A stretch of DNA of 64,000 nucleotides, from the NCBI GenBank assembly GCA_002401855.1, contig NVUH01000011.1, forward strand, positions 1 to 64,000. The letters run 5' to 3'. The stretch comes from Hyphomicrobiales bacterium. Its GTDB lineage: Bacteria; Pseudomonadota; Alphaproteobacteria; Rhizobiales; OSC116. Under the pieces are notes generated by a model. The model was not told the origin of the DNA. It did no database searches and worked only from the letters and a program-made list of their open reading frames with translations. Shown in pieces: positions 18,056-27,407 of the stretch (its first letter is position 1; each line of letters opens with the position of its first letter). Made by a program: the position numbers and the translations under genes.

Positions 18056-19145
18056 AAAAATAATTTTTGTTCATTTGCTCAATGATTTTAGCGGTAGCCC
18101 CAAGGTTCTGGCTCAAGTTATCAGCTCGTTAAAGTCAAAAAATAATGATTTAGAATTATATGTTGGCAATGATGATGGCGGCTTTCTTTCCGACCTTGGC
18201 ATAGACTCGCATAATTATCGCTATAAACGGTTTGGAAATAAAATTCTAACCCTGTTCTCATATATATGGTCTCAGGCTCGGTTATTTGTTGCGCTGTTAA
18301 AATACAGAAAACAAGATATCGTTATATATATTAATACGATGCTACCATTTGGGGCGGCAATCGCCGGAATGGTTTTACGTAAACCAGTATATTATCATAT
18401 ACATGAAACATCAATCAGGCCTCATTTACTAAAAAAATTCCTGAGAAAGATAATTTCCATATCTGCGGTAAAAATTATCTTTGTATCTCGTAGTTTGGAA
18501 AAAACCGAAGCGTTTAAAGGTGTCAATCAGCGAGTTATTTATAATAGTTTGCCAAGAGAATTTATAGAAAAAGCGGACAATTTTGCTTTAAAGCTGCAGC
18601 CAGCATCTGATCAATTTGTTACATTGCTTATATGTTCTCTTAAAAAATATAAGGGTGTTGATGAGTTCGTTCAAATTGCAAAAAAATGTGAAATAGATAA
18701 ATCTCTTAAATTTCATTTGATTTTAAATGCAACCCAAGTTGAAATTGATGCTTATTTTGAAAGTCAAAATTTGCCGTCAAACCTCACGCTTTATGGAAAA
18801 CAAACTGAGCTGCATTCATTTTATCAATCTGCTGATCTTCTGCTTAATTTATCATTAAAAGATCAGTGGGTAGAAACCTTTGGCTTGACTATATTAGAAG
18901 CGATGGCATATGGTTTGCCGTGCATAGTTCCGCAATCAGGAGGCCCTACTGAGCTTATTGAAAACGATATTAATGGGTATCAAATTGATGCCTATAATGT
19001 TGATGAAATATCAAATCGAATTATTGAATTGTCAAAAAACGAAAAGCTTCTGAAAAAATTGTCATTTAATGCGCGTGAAAAATGTAAAGTATTTGACCCA
19101 TCAATTTTCGAATTACAGATAATTGATTTATTCAACAATAAATAA
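18048..19145 (+). CDS. GT4-family glycosyltransferase
   Basis: A 365-residue GT-B enzyme. The N-terminal domain begins KKIIFVHLLNDFSGSPKVLAQ with an FSGSPK loop, and the C-terminal domain shows QWVETFGLTILEAMAYGLPC, the ExxxxGLPxI donor motif, and GGPTELI. The ATG at 18048 fits an AGGAAAAGAG box just upstream and avoids a long overlap with the acetyltransferase gene. A GTG at 18012 is in frame but unlikely. It extends the repeat unit; its sugar is unknown. Confidence 0.86.
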   Translation: MGKKIIFVHLLNDFSGSPKVLAQVISSLKSKNNDLELYVGNDDGGFLSDLGIDSHNYRYKRFGNKILTLFSYIWSQARLFVALLKYRKQDIVIYINTMLPFGAAIAGMVLRKPVYYHIHETSIRPHLLKKFLRKIISISAVKIIFVSRSLEKTEAFKGVNQRVIYNSLPREFIEKADNFALKLQPASDQFVTLLICSLKKYKGVDEFVQIAKKCEIDKSLKFHLILNATQVEIDAYFESQNLPSNLTLYGKQTELHSFYQSADLLLNLSLKDQWVETFGLTILEAMAYGLPCIVPQSGGPTELIENDINGYQIDAYNVDEISNRIIELSKNEKLLKKLSFNAREKCKVFDPSIFELQIIDLFNNK

Positions 19146-19163
19146 TAATTGAGGAAATGATCT

Positions 19164-20237
19164 ATTAAAAATGTATCAATTATAGGATCGGTGGGAGTGC
19201 CAGCTCAATATGGCGGCTTTGAAACGCTTGCTGAATATCTAGTTAAATATCTGAATGAGGAAGCAAATATAACAGTCTATTGTAGTGGGACTGCATATAA
19301 GGATAGGCTCAATTCCTATAATGGCGCGCAATTAAAATATATAAATTTGAATGCAAATGGTGTTCAAAGCATTCCTTATGACGTAATATCAATATTAAAA
19401 TCGCTTAAACATTCTGATACAATCTTAATTTTAGGCGTTTCAGGCTGCATTATTCTGCCAGTTATAAAATTATTTAGCAAAAAGAACATTATTGTCAATA
19501 TTGATGGCTTGGAATGGAAACGACAAAAATGGAGTCGCTTCGCAAAGTTATTTTTAAAATTTTCTGAAAAAATTGCAGTGAAAAATGCCACTTCGGTTGT
19601 TACAGATAATAAAGTCATTCAAGATTATGTGTATAGCGAATATAATGTCTCGAGCCATTTAATAGCCTATGGTGCTGATCATGTTAAAAAGCGGTCACTT
19701 AGCGATGAAATTAGCAATAAATACCCATTCTTAGATGGTGATTATTATTTTAAGGTCTGTCGGATTGAACCTGAAAATAATGTTGAAATGATTATAAAGG
19801 CTTTTTCAATTAATCCCAATTTTAAACTGGTTATTGTGGGCAATTGGCAGAATAGCGAATATGGCTGTAAGCTCAAAGAGAAATATAAGGTATTTGATAA
19901 CTTACATTTGCTGGCGCCGATATATGATCAAGATATCTTAAATCAAATACGGAGCAATTGTATTGTTTATGTTCACGGACATAGCGCCGGAGGCACAAAC
20001 CCGTCTCTCGTTGAGGCCATGAGCCTCGGGCTGCCAATTGTTGCTTATGGTGCGAATTATAACCAGGAAACAACGCATTTTAAAGCTCATTATTTTGATG
20101 ATGTTGAAAGCTTGTCCGAAACTCTTCTCAGACTTAGCAAAGAAAATATAATGCAGAATAGTCTGGATATGAAATTAATTTCTGATCAACATTATACTTG
20201 GGCAAAAATATCAAAACAGTATTCTGATCTTTTTTGA
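19164..20237 (+). CDS. DUF1972-type rhamnosyltransferase-like glycosyltransferase, apparent ATT start
   Basis: A GT4 enzyme with the N-terminal VPAQYGGFETLAEYL block and YGADHV of the DUF1972 group, several of which are rhamnosyltransferases (streptococcal Cps2T-like). The C-terminal end carries GTNPSLVEAMSLGLPIVAY. No ATG, GTG or TTG gives a full first Rossmann strand: the first standard start, GTG at 19191, would remove KNVSIIGS. In frame, ATT at 19164 starts the expected (M)KNVSIIGSVGVPAQYGG and sits nine bases after GAGG at 19151-19154. The frame is closed by TGA at 19158. About 357 residues. With rfbBADC nearby, rhamnose transfer is likely. Confidence 0.8.
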   Translation: MKNVSIIGSVGVPAQYGGFETLAEYLVKYLNEEANITVYCSGTAYKDRLNSYNGAQLKYINLNANGVQSIPYDVISILKSLKHSDTILILGVSGCIILPVIKLFSKKNIIVNIDGLEWKRQKWSRFAKLFLKFSEKIAVKNATSVVTDNKVIQDYVYSEYNVSSHLIAYGADHVKKRSLSDEISNKYPFLDGDYYFKVCRIEPENNVEMIIKAFSINPNFKLVIVGNWQNSEYGCKLKEKYKVFDNLHLLAPIYDQDILNQIRSNCIVYVHGHSAGGTNPSLVEAMSLGLPIVAYGANYNQETTHFKAHYFDDVESLSETLLRLSKENIMQNSLDMKLISDQHYTWAKISKQYSDLF

Positions 20238-20374
20238 AAATAATGGTTTGTTTTTCTCCACGCTAGTAAAGTATGCTTCCATTTATAATGGGTTTATTTA
20301 CAACGGGTAGCTTTAAATGTCTATCAGAATGTCTAAGTTCCTTGGTGTAAAATCTCCTAATTTAATAGAAAGCT

Positions 20375-21418
20375 CTACTTATAAATACTGGTTTGTTTGG
20401 GAGGCATTACTCTTATCTTGGGTGTGTATATAAAATAGCTTGAGAAACAAATTATGATGAATACGAAGATGAGAAGCATGGTTAGATCGCTGGCAGCAAA
20501 ATATTCTCCTAAATACCCAATTACTGAGATGGATATTGCCAAAATGGATATAATGAATACTGTTTGGTGGCTTGAGAAGCCTTTATTCATTAATCTGTGA
20601 TGGATATGGTCTCTTTGTGGTCGAATGGGAGACTGGCCTTTTCTAATGCGGTTAAATACATTAAATATTAAATCGATTAAAGGTACGGAAATAATGTATA
20701 GAATGGTAACAGGTTTAAAAGCGTGTTCAACATATGCGCCAAGTAATGCCAGCCAACTAATCGTAAAACCTAATAACATTGCACCAGAATCGCCAACAAA
20801 AATCTTAGGCGCGAAGTTTAATAATTTTAAATTGAATATTAAATAAACAACAATGGCTACGCAGATGACGAATGATAATGCGGTGAATTCAGAATTGGCT
20901 TGAGCCAGAAAAATTCCTAAAGTTAATATAGAAATTAAGGAAATCATCCCTAAAAGACCATCAATACCATCTACCATATTGTAAGAATTAACATTTCCCA
21001 TGAAAAATATTACGGATAATACAATACCAGCAATTCCCATATGAATATCACCAAATACACTAATGTTACCGATATAATCAATATAGAGGTTGCTCAATGT
21101 TATAACCGAAAGTGCAGAAATGAATTGAACAATTAGTCTATAGCGTACCCGTATATCATACATGTCATCTAAAACGCCCACCAAGAGCAACATGCTGGCG
21201 CCAATGATATAGCTGACTATATAAATGTTGAATTGGCTGAACACTATAAAATAAACAATAATTGAAAAATAAATTGCTATTCCGCCAACTAGGGGTATCG
21301 AGCCATTATGTAGTTTTCTGCTATTCGGGACATCAACCAAACCGACTTTTTTAGCGATTGGGATGAGAGACATTATAGAAAGTAATGTAATTATAAATGT
21401 GGGAACGATCACTATCAT
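20375..21418 (-). CDS. wecA: WecA/MraY-family polyprenyl-phosphate sugar-1-phosphate transferase
   Basis: A 347-residue integral membrane enzyme with about eleven helices. Motifs seen in order: SIPLVGGIAIY, GVLDDMYDIR with the catalytic DD, NMVDGIDGLLG, KIFVGDSGAMLLG and the RPQRDHIHHRL loop diagnostic of the WecA group. It transfers a HexNAc-1-phosphate, probably GlcNAc-1-P, from UDP-sugar to undecaprenyl phosphate and so starts the repeat unit. It converges on the plus-strand cluster across a 137-base gap. No PglC or WbaP-like initiator is visible in the window, so this is the likely primer of the locus. Confidence 0.9.
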   Translation of the reverse strand: MIVIVPTFIITLLSIMSLIPIAKKVGLVDVPNSRKLHNGSIPLVGGIAIYFSIIVYFIVFSQFNIYIVSYIIGASMLLLVGVLDDMYDIRVRYRLIVQFISALSVITLSNLYIDYIGNISVFGDIHMGIAGIVLSVIFFMGNVNSYNMVDGIDGLLGMISLISILTLGIFLAQANSEFTALSFVICVAIVVYLIFNLKLLNFAPKIFVGDSGAMLLGFTISWLALLGAYVEHAFKPVTILYIISVPLIDLIFNVFNRIRKGQSPIRPQRDHIHHRLMNKGFSSHQTVFIISILAISISVIGYLGEYFAASDLTMLLIFVFIIICFSSYFIYTPKIRVMPPKQTSIYK

Positions 21419-21746
21419 TTATTTCTCCGAGAGATGAACACAGAAACTTATACCATAGATTACTAATTAATAAAGATTAATATTTCGCTAATACCCCCGT
21501 TTTCAACGGGTATTCGTAGTTATCAGCATTCCCATATTTAGTAATATTTTTATCAAATGTCGCGCTATAAAAGCTTGCATCTAATGCTATTAAAAGCCGC
21601 AAGAATAGGTTTTTTTGACATGGGATTAGCAGTGATAATGGTTGTCAGGTAGGTTTATAGCCATAAATATAATATCACTAGACCCGACATGACTAGCCTG
21701 AATGATGGCTCCCTGCGGCACTATTATTTAGGCATAGTTCTATTTT
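21419..21746. promoter_or_regulatory. 328-base gap between wecA and the BY-kinase gene
   Basis: Both flanking genes read leftward, so this gap should hold the wecA promoter and the end of the export operon. A small hairpin, CCCGTT at 21496-21501 and AACGGG at 21505-21510 with a TTC loop, is the only clear structure. It has no U-run on either side and is not called a terminator. No gene was recognised here. Confidence 0.35.
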
Positions 21747-23894
21747 TTACGCGGCGTTGAAAATATAGCCAGTGATTTTCACACCCGCCAATTCTAATCG
21801 TTGTGATGCGAGGTCGATTTGACTCATTTGACTAATATCTTTGCCGACCACCATCAAAGAAGTGGCGGCCACGTTGCCAATAATGGCAGCGTCGGTAAAG
21901 GCTAGGATGGATGGTGTGTCAATGATGATATAATCATAATTAGTTTTATGTTTTTGGCAGAGGCTGGTGAATATTTTGTTCATTAACAATTCGGATGGGT
22001 TGCTGGTTTTGCCGCCATGGCTGATAAAATCTAGATTGTCAATTTTACTTTGATGGCAAATGTTTTCAAATTCAACTTTATCAGTTAAATAGTCGGTCAA
22101 GCCGTTGCTGTTGTTAATGCCAATGCTGTCATGTAGTTTTCCTGCACGTAAATCAGCATCAATCAATAATGTTTTACTACCGGACTGAGCGAGCAAAGCT
22201 GCAATATTTTGTGCAATGAAGCTTTTGCCAACCTTTGCGTCTGCGCTGGCAATCATGATGATATTATTGTCAGCAGTTTGAACAGTATGTGACAAATTGG
22301 TGCGTAAGCCACGCAAAGCCTCGACCGCTAAATCATCGGGTTTTATGGCGGCCAAAATACGCAATTCTCGGTCTCTGGGTTTTTGTTTGATGAGTTTTAA
22401 TTGGTTAGGGCTTTTTGCGATTGTGCCAAAAATTTTAAACCCAGCCTCTTCAAGTGGTTTCATATCTTTTAGGGTGGCAACGAACATAGAGCGGATGATT
22501 AAATATAGCATTGCCAACATGATGCCTGCTAATGTCGATATTGCGACAATGAATTTTTTATCGGGTTTAATGGCTCTGGGCTGAACAATGGTGGTGTCAA
22601 TCACTCGAATGGAACCTGATGTGCCTGCCTGAATGATTTTTAGGCCTTCATGACGGTTGAGCAATTGTATATAAATGGTTTCGTTAAGCTCAACATCACG
22701 GGTTAATCTATATACATTAAATTGTTCGGTGGGGATTTTCGAAGTTCTTTGTTCAATTTTGCGTTTCTGGGCTTCCAAATTTTTTTGCCTTTCTAAAAAC
22801 TCTATGTAAAGCGGATGCTGGCGTTTAAATTTACGTGAAAGCTCTGGTTCGTCCAATTTTAAACGGCCTAAATTTTCTTCAATGTCGAGCAACTGGTCTA
22901 ATAATTGCTGAGTTTTGATGGTTAGGTCGACAGTTTCATTGGTCAATCGATATTCATATAATAGATTTTCAGCTTTTCTAATTTTGGCTTCAGCATCGGG
23001 CAATTGATTGGCGATAAAATCGATATTTTTACCAGCTTCAATATTGTTATATTCAATATTTTGCTCTTGATAGGTGAGCAATATATGGTTGATAATATTC
23101 TTGATTTCTTGCTTGTCGGGACCAATAAAACTGATATTCACAATGCCACTGGTTTTGCCATTTTCTGCAACAGTAAGGCGCCCTAGCACGTCATTAATTG
23201 CATAAATTGAATCGATACGGCTGAGGCTGAAATGGGTGCCAATACGGGCTTTTAATTTATCGACAAGAATGTCAATATTGGTGTTTTCATCATGAAATTG
23301 TTGGCCAATTTGACCCTCAAACATCGCGTTGCCGTTGAGTTCAAGGCGGTACTTGTTTGACCCGAGTGCCACAATATGAAATTGTCGGTTATTGAAATGT
23401 TTAGGCACATCAAATTGTGAGACGCTTATTTGTTCGCCGCCCCATGCATAGTTTTTGCTGGACGGGAAAATATCGGCGGCTAAAGGAGCTGCAAAGCCGT
23501 TGTCTGGATTAAAACGAGGGTAGAAATACGCTCCAATATAGGGGAATAGGATTGGCTTGGCTTTGATCTCCAAATTATATTTTTTAATGGTAGGAATGAT
23601 AACTTTGCGGGCTTTTAATAATTCCAGTTCGGTTGACGTTTCTGACCCACCACCACCAGTTAAACCGGCTGTTAACCCAGAAAGGCCGGTTAAACCCGAC
23701 GATTTAGCTTCGATTTGCAACAAAGCGTTGCCGGTATAAATGGGTACTGCCGTGAGAACATGAGCAATGGATATGATGGCGGCGATGAAAGCAACTAATA
23801 TTATCAGCCATTTACCGGCCCATAGAGATTGTAGGATTTGGCTAATGTTAATTTCATCACTATCTAGGGTCGGTGTTTGCTTCACTTCGTTCAC
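21747..23894 (-). CDS. Wzc-type polysaccharide co-polymerase with BY-kinase domain
   Basis: A 715-residue inner-membrane protein. A Wzz domain with helices near residues 28-50 and 447-468 encloses a periplasmic region with coiled-coil (about 290-390). The cytosolic kinase domain shows Walker A ADAKVGKS (551-558), Walker A' LLIDADLR (576-583) and Walker B YIIIDTPS (655-662). It controls chain length and export with the Wza-like protein. The protein ends right after ITGYIFNAA with a single Tyr near the end, so it lacks the multi-tyrosine tail that classic BY-kinases phosphorylate. The neighbouring phosphatase gene is 27 bases upstream. Confidence 0.9.
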   Translation of the reverse strand: MNEVKQTPTLDSDEINISQILQSLWAGKWLIILVAFIAAIISIAHVLTAVPIYTGNALLQIEAKSSGLTGLSGLTAGLTGGGGSETSTELELLKARKVIIPTIKKYNLEIKAKPILFPYIGAYFYPRFNPDNGFAAPLAADIFPSSKNYAWGGEQISVSQFDVPKHFNNRQFHIVALGSNKYRLELNGNAMFEGQIGQQFHDENTNIDILVDKLKARIGTHFSLSRIDSIYAINDVLGRLTVAENGKTSGIVNISFIGPDKQEIKNIINHILLTYQEQNIEYNNIEAGKNIDFIANQLPDAEAKIRKAENLLYEYRLTNETVDLTIKTQQLLDQLLDIEENLGRLKLDEPELSRKFKRQHPLYIEFLERQKNLEAQKRKIEQRTSKIPTEQFNVYRLTRDVELNETIYIQLLNRHEGLKIIQAGTSGSIRVIDTTIVQPRAIKPDKKFIVAISTLAGIMLAMLYLIIRSMFVATLKDMKPLEEAGFKIFGTIAKSPNQLKLIKQKPRDRELRILAAIKPDDLAVEALRGLRTNLSHTVQTADNNIIMIASADAKVGKSFIAQNIAALLAQSGSKTLLIDADLRAGKLHDSIGINNSNGLTDYLTDKVEFENICHQSKIDNLDFISHGGKTSNPSELLMNKIFTSLCQKHKTNYDYIIIDTPSILAFTDAAIIGNVAATSLMVVGKDISQMSQIDLASQRLELAGVKITGYIFNAA

Positions 23895-23921
23895 AATTAT
23901 TTCCTAAACTTAAATATATTG

Positions 23922-24362
23922 TTATGACTTTATGGCTAATTTTTTAATCCAATTAAAAGCCGCTTTTTTTATGAGCTGAAAGGTTTTTTCATAGATTTCG
24001 AAATTTTGGCCATAGGGGTCCATTATTTCTATATCACCTTGCCATTTACCAACCAAGACTAATTTGTCTTTGGCTGTTGGATCTATAGATAATATATCTT
24101 TAATGTGGCATTTTTCCATCACCATGATGAGCTGGTTGGCTTGACAGATTTGGAGGGTGAGTTGGCGGGCTTTGTGGCCTGTACAATCTATACCCAACTT
24201 GGCGGTTAATTTGGCCGAATACTCATTCATAGGCTGGTCGATATTGGCGTTAATGCCAGCAGATGTTATGTTTTTTTGTGGTAAGGCTTTTTGCAACAAT
24301 AAATCCATCATTGGGCTGCGGCACGTATTGGCAATACAGACCACTAATATATCATCGGGCAT
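23922..24362 (-). CDS. Low-molecular-weight protein-tyrosine phosphatase (Wzb type)
   Basis: A 146-residue cytosolic phosphatase. The P-loop is CIANTCRSP near residue 9, a proper C-x5-R, and the general acid DP loop is MDPYGQNFEIY near the C-terminus. Length and motifs match LMW-PTPs that dephosphorylate BY-kinases. It lies between the Wza-like gene (13-base gap) and the BY-kinase gene, the usual wza-wzb-wzc order. Since the kinase here lacks a Tyr tail, its substrate may instead be UDP-sugar enzymes or transferases; that is a guess. Confidence 0.88.
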   Translation of the reverse strand: MPDDILVVCIANTCRSPMMDLLLQKALPQKNITSAGINANIDQPMNEYSAKLTAKLGIDCTGHKARQLTLQICQANQLIMVMEKCHIKDILSIDPTAKDKLVLVGKWQGDIEIMDPYGQNFEIYEKTFQLIKKAAFNWIKKLAIKS

Positions 24363-24375
24363 AAAAGACCTTAAA

Positions 24376-25497
24376 TCAGTTAATTATATCCAGAATCGTA
24401 GTTGCGGTGCCCTTCAACTGGCCAGGTACGTCAAGTGTTGGATCAATAATTGACAGCAATTGATTCCATTTAACAATGGGTGCTTTGGCAACATAAACTA
24501 CATCTTCATTTAAAATTTCGAATTTGGAAGCCAACACCATGGCAGCCATATTGCTTAAATCAAGCATATAGACTTTGGCGATTTTGCCTTGTTTATGGCT
24601 ATTTCTAATTACATAAACGGCGCTGGCATCAGCAGAGTCTTCACTAATGCCGTTGGCGCGCCCTAAAGCTTCAGCCAATGTTGTGCCTTCTGGCGAAATG
24701 GTTATGGTACGCCGTGTGTCCACTTGGCCCATGACATAGGCATATTGTGATTTTTGACGGGCAATATGAATTTGATCACCATCAATGAGCAGGATATTCT
24801 CGCGCATATCGCCGTAATGCATCATGGCATAAAGGTCGATGTGGCGGCGTTTGCCTTTGCGGACCACAACAATGTCATCCATGTCGGCATTGGAGGTGAC
24901 ACCACCTGCTTTGGTGATGGAATCTAACAAAGTGGTGGCTACTCCTGTCAAGGTAAGAGATGCGGGCTTGCTTATTTCGCCAGTTATGTAAATTTTCTTA
25001 GAGGCAAATGTGATGACTGTCACGCCGAGCTGTGGGTTTTCAATATATGCAGCCAGCGCTTTGGTTAACTGCTCACGAATGGTATATACAGACTGGCCTG
25101 CAACATACACACTGCCTATATAAGGGTAAAAAATCTTGCCTTGGCTGTCGATTAAAAAACCGATGGCGGGGAGCCCTTCTTCGCCAAGGTTTAACAATTC
25201 GGGATGCTCCCAAACGGTGACTTGTAATATGTCGCCTATGCCAACCTTATAGTCATAATTTTTGATTTGTTGTTCAAGTTCTGGATTGCGATATGGCTGG
25301 TGACGTTTGTCTTTTTTAGCGAATGTGTTATTGGCGGTGATTTTATGAAATTCTATTTGATCAACAGTGATAGATGGGTTCTCATCGCTTAGTTTACGAT
25401 CGGCATCAGAAATATAGACTTCGCCACCAGGTACCAGTGCGCAAGCGGTTAGAAATATTGCTGATATTGCTATTAAACATGCCCTGAACAAACGCAT
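24376..25497 (-). CDS. Wza-like outer-membrane polysaccharide export lipoprotein
   Basis: A 373-residue protein with a lipoprotein signal: MRLF start, hydrophobic core and lipobox LTAC with Cys19. A Poly_export domain follows (YKVGIGDILQVTVWEHPEL), then SLBB-type repeats (YITGEISKPASLTLTG and YVMGQVDTRRTITI). It forms the outer-membrane channel for the polymer and works with the Wzc-type protein. It is the first gene of the leftward export operon, so its promoter is expected in 25498-25697. A C-terminal amphipathic helix is less evident than in E. coli Wza. Confidence 0.9.
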   Translation of the reverse strand: MRLFRACLIAISAIFLTACALVPGGEVYISDADRKLSDENPSITVDQIEFHKITANNTFAKKDKRHQPYRNPELEQQIKNYDYKVGIGDILQVTVWEHPELLNLGEEGLPAIGFLIDSQGKIFYPYIGSVYVAGQSVYTIREQLTKALAAYIENPQLGVTVITFASKKIYITGEISKPASLTLTGVATTLLDSITKAGGVTSNADMDDIVVVRKGKRRHIDLYAMMHYGDMRENILLIDGDQIHIARQKSQYAYVMGQVDTRRTITISPEGTTLAEALGRANGISEDSADASAVYVIRNSHKQGKIAKVYMLDLSNMAAMVLASKFEILNEDVVYVAKAPIVKWNQLLSIIDPTLDVPGQLKGTATTILDIIN

Positions 25498-25697
25498 TTT
25501 CTCAATTATCCAAATATATATATTATTAACTTTAGCGAATAACGCATATGGTTAACAAAGTCGAATCAATATTAAGACATTGGATAGTTTTGTTGCCATT
25601 GTAAATAATAATTTAACTGGATGTAATAAAGACTTTAATGTTGGAAGAGAATGTATTAACGTTAATTCATATTTTAATTTATTTTAGGAGAATAGAA

Positions 25698-26537
25698 ATG
25701 AGTGAAGAGAAACGTGTTGCTGGCATGGTGCAAATGGGTTATGGCACATGGAACCGCCCAGGAGAAGAAGCTTATCAAGGCACATTATGGGCATTGGAAG
25801 CGGGATGTCGCCATATTGATGGCGCTCAAGGCTATGATAATGAAAAAGAAGTTGGTCGTGCGATTGCTGATAGTGGCATAGCGCGCAGCGAAATTCACAT
25901 CACCACCAAAGTGAAACCTGAAAATTTTGCACCTGGCGTGGTGCTTAGCTCGACTAAAGAGAGTTTAGAAAAACTCAATATGGGCCCTGTGGATATGCTG
26001 TTATTGCACTATCCATCAATTGGTGGCGAATATCCGATGGAAGAATATATGGCACAATTTGCTGAATGTTTGGACAGCGGTTTAACCAAAACAATTGGCC
26101 TGTCTAACTTTACCATTCCATTGATAGATCAAGCGGTTAAATTGTTGGGTGACCGCAAGGTGATGACCAATCAGGTCGAAAGCCATGTTTATATGCAGAA
26201 TGATGCCATCGTTGCGCATTGCAAAAAGCTTGGCATTTCAATCACAGCGTTTTCACCGCTTGCACGTGGTGCCGTGGTTGGTGATAGGGTAATGACCGAA
26301 ATTGGCAAAAATCATGATGGCGCGACGGCTGCACAAATCTCATTGGCTTATCTCATGAGCCAAGGTCAGATTGTGATTCCATCATCAGGTAAGAAACAAC
26401 GTATCGTTGAGAATTTTGAAGCGCGTAATATTGAGTTGAGTGCTGATGAGATTGCGCAATGTCGTAACCTTGAAAAAGGCATGCGGTTGGTTAATGGTTC
26501 GTGGTGCCCAGAATGGGATGCTTATTCTAGAGCTTAA
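25698..26537 (+). CDS. Aldo/keto reductase
   Basis: A 279-residue NADPH-dependent (beta/alpha)8 oxidoreductase. Visible landmarks are the GAQGYDNEKEVGRAI segment with catalytic D and Y, TTKVKPENFAP with the Lys, LLHYPS with the His, GLSNFTIPL, NQVESHVYMQ and IPSSGKKQRIVENF for NADP binding. These place it near the 2,5-diketo-gluconate reductase group. The ATG at 25698 was chosen because AGGAG stands seven bases before it. It stands alone between the capsule export operon and the xylose importer, and is closed by an intrinsic terminator. Substrate unknown. Confidence 0.9.
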   Translation: MSEEKRVAGMVQMGYGTWNRPGEEAYQGTLWALEAGCRHIDGAQGYDNEKEVGRAIADSGIARSEIHITTKVKPENFAPGVVLSSTKESLEKLNMGPVDMLLLHYPSIGGEYPMEEYMAQFAECLDSGLTKTIGLSNFTIPLIDQAVKLLGDRKVMTNQVESHVYMQNDAIVAHCKKLGISITAFSPLARGAVVGDRVMTEIGKNHDGATAAQISLAYLMSQGQIVIPSSGKKQRIVENFEARNIELSADEIAQCRNLEKGMRLVNGSWCPEWDAYSRA

Positions 26538-26567
26538 ATATTAAGGTATATTCTCCCGAATATATAT

Positions 26568-26607
26568 AAAGCAGCGGCAAAGTGATTTGTCGCTGCTTTT
26601 ATTTTTG
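26568..26607. terminator. Intrinsic terminator shared by the reductase and xylG
   Basis: AAAGCAGCG at 26568-26576 pairs with CGCTGCTTT at 26591-26599. The stem continues through a G-T pair and CAAA/TTTG to a GTGA loop, giving about 14 pairs. It is followed by TTTTATTTTT on the plus strand and flanked by A-rich sequence on the other side. It lies between convergent genes, so it probably works in both directions. Confidence 0.85.
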
Positions 26608-26621
26608 TGAATTTTTTGGGT

Positions 26622-27395
26622 TTATTTTTTACTTCTAGGTTGCCAACCTTCAGGCAATTGGCCACCAATGATCAAGCTTAAAATATCATCACGGGTCACG
26701 TCTTCAATGTTGAATTTGCCAACATCTTTGCCATTTTTCATCACCATCACGCGGTCACAAAGTTCAAACACATCACCCATGTCATGGCTGATGAGAAAGA
26801 TGCCAATGCCTTCGGCCTTGAGCCGCAGGGTTAAATCTTTGACCATGGTGGTTTCGGCAGGCCCAAGGGCGGCAGTTGGTTCATCCATCACCAAGGTTTT
26901 GGCGTTAAAATAGATGGCGCGGCCAATGGCCACAACTTGGCGTTGCCCACCCGACATGCTGTTTACAGGGTCGGTAATGTTGGTGAAGTTGGGGTTGAGG
27001 GTTTTCATCACCTTGCGGGTTTCAAGCTCCATTTGGGCTTCGTTTAACACACCAAAGGCATTGGTGATCTCACGGCCTAAAAACAAATTGGCCGAGGCAT
27101 CTAATGTATCGGCCAAGGCCAAGGTTTGATAGATGGTTTCAATGCCATAAGCACGGCTTTCGCGCGGGTTTCTGATATTGGCTTTTTCGCCATTGACAAT
27201 AATTTCGCCTTCATCAATTTCTATCGCGCCTGATAGCATTTTCATCAAGGTTGATTTTCCCGCGCCATTATGGCCCAAAATGCCAACCACTTCACCTGGA
27301 TATAGGTTGATGGATACATTTTCGACCGCATGCACACCACCAAAGCGTTTGGATATATTTTTCATCTCAATAAGAGGTGTTTTTTTATCAGTCAC
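26622..27395 (-). CDS. xylG: Sugar ABC transporter ATP-binding protein (xylose type)
   Basis: A 257-residue ABC ATPase with Walker [10 protein letters not shown], the signature MSGGQRQ, Walker [11 protein letters not shown] and the switch His in LISHDMGDV. It carries a single nucleotide-binding domain, half the length of E. coli XylG, as seen in rhizobial CUT2 importers such as FrcA. It powers uptake of xylose or a related pentose. It is the last gene of the minus-strand xylose operon, 12 bases after xylH, and ends at the shared terminator. Two copies would be needed per transporter. Confidence 0.9.
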   Translation of the reverse strand: MTDKKTPLIEMKNISKRFGGVHAVENVSINLYPGEVVGILGHNGAGKSTLMKMLSGAIEIDEGEIIVNGEKANIRNPRESRAYGIETIYQTLALADTLDASANLFLGREITNAFGVLNEAQMELETRKVMKTLNPNFTNITDPVNSMSGGQRQVVAIGRAIYFNAKTLVMDEPTAALGPAETTMVKDLTLRLKAEGIGIFLISHDMGDVFELCDRVMVMKNGKDVGKFNIEDVTRDDILSLIIGGQLPEGWQPRSKK

Positions 27396-27407
27396 TGTAT
27401 TTTCCTC

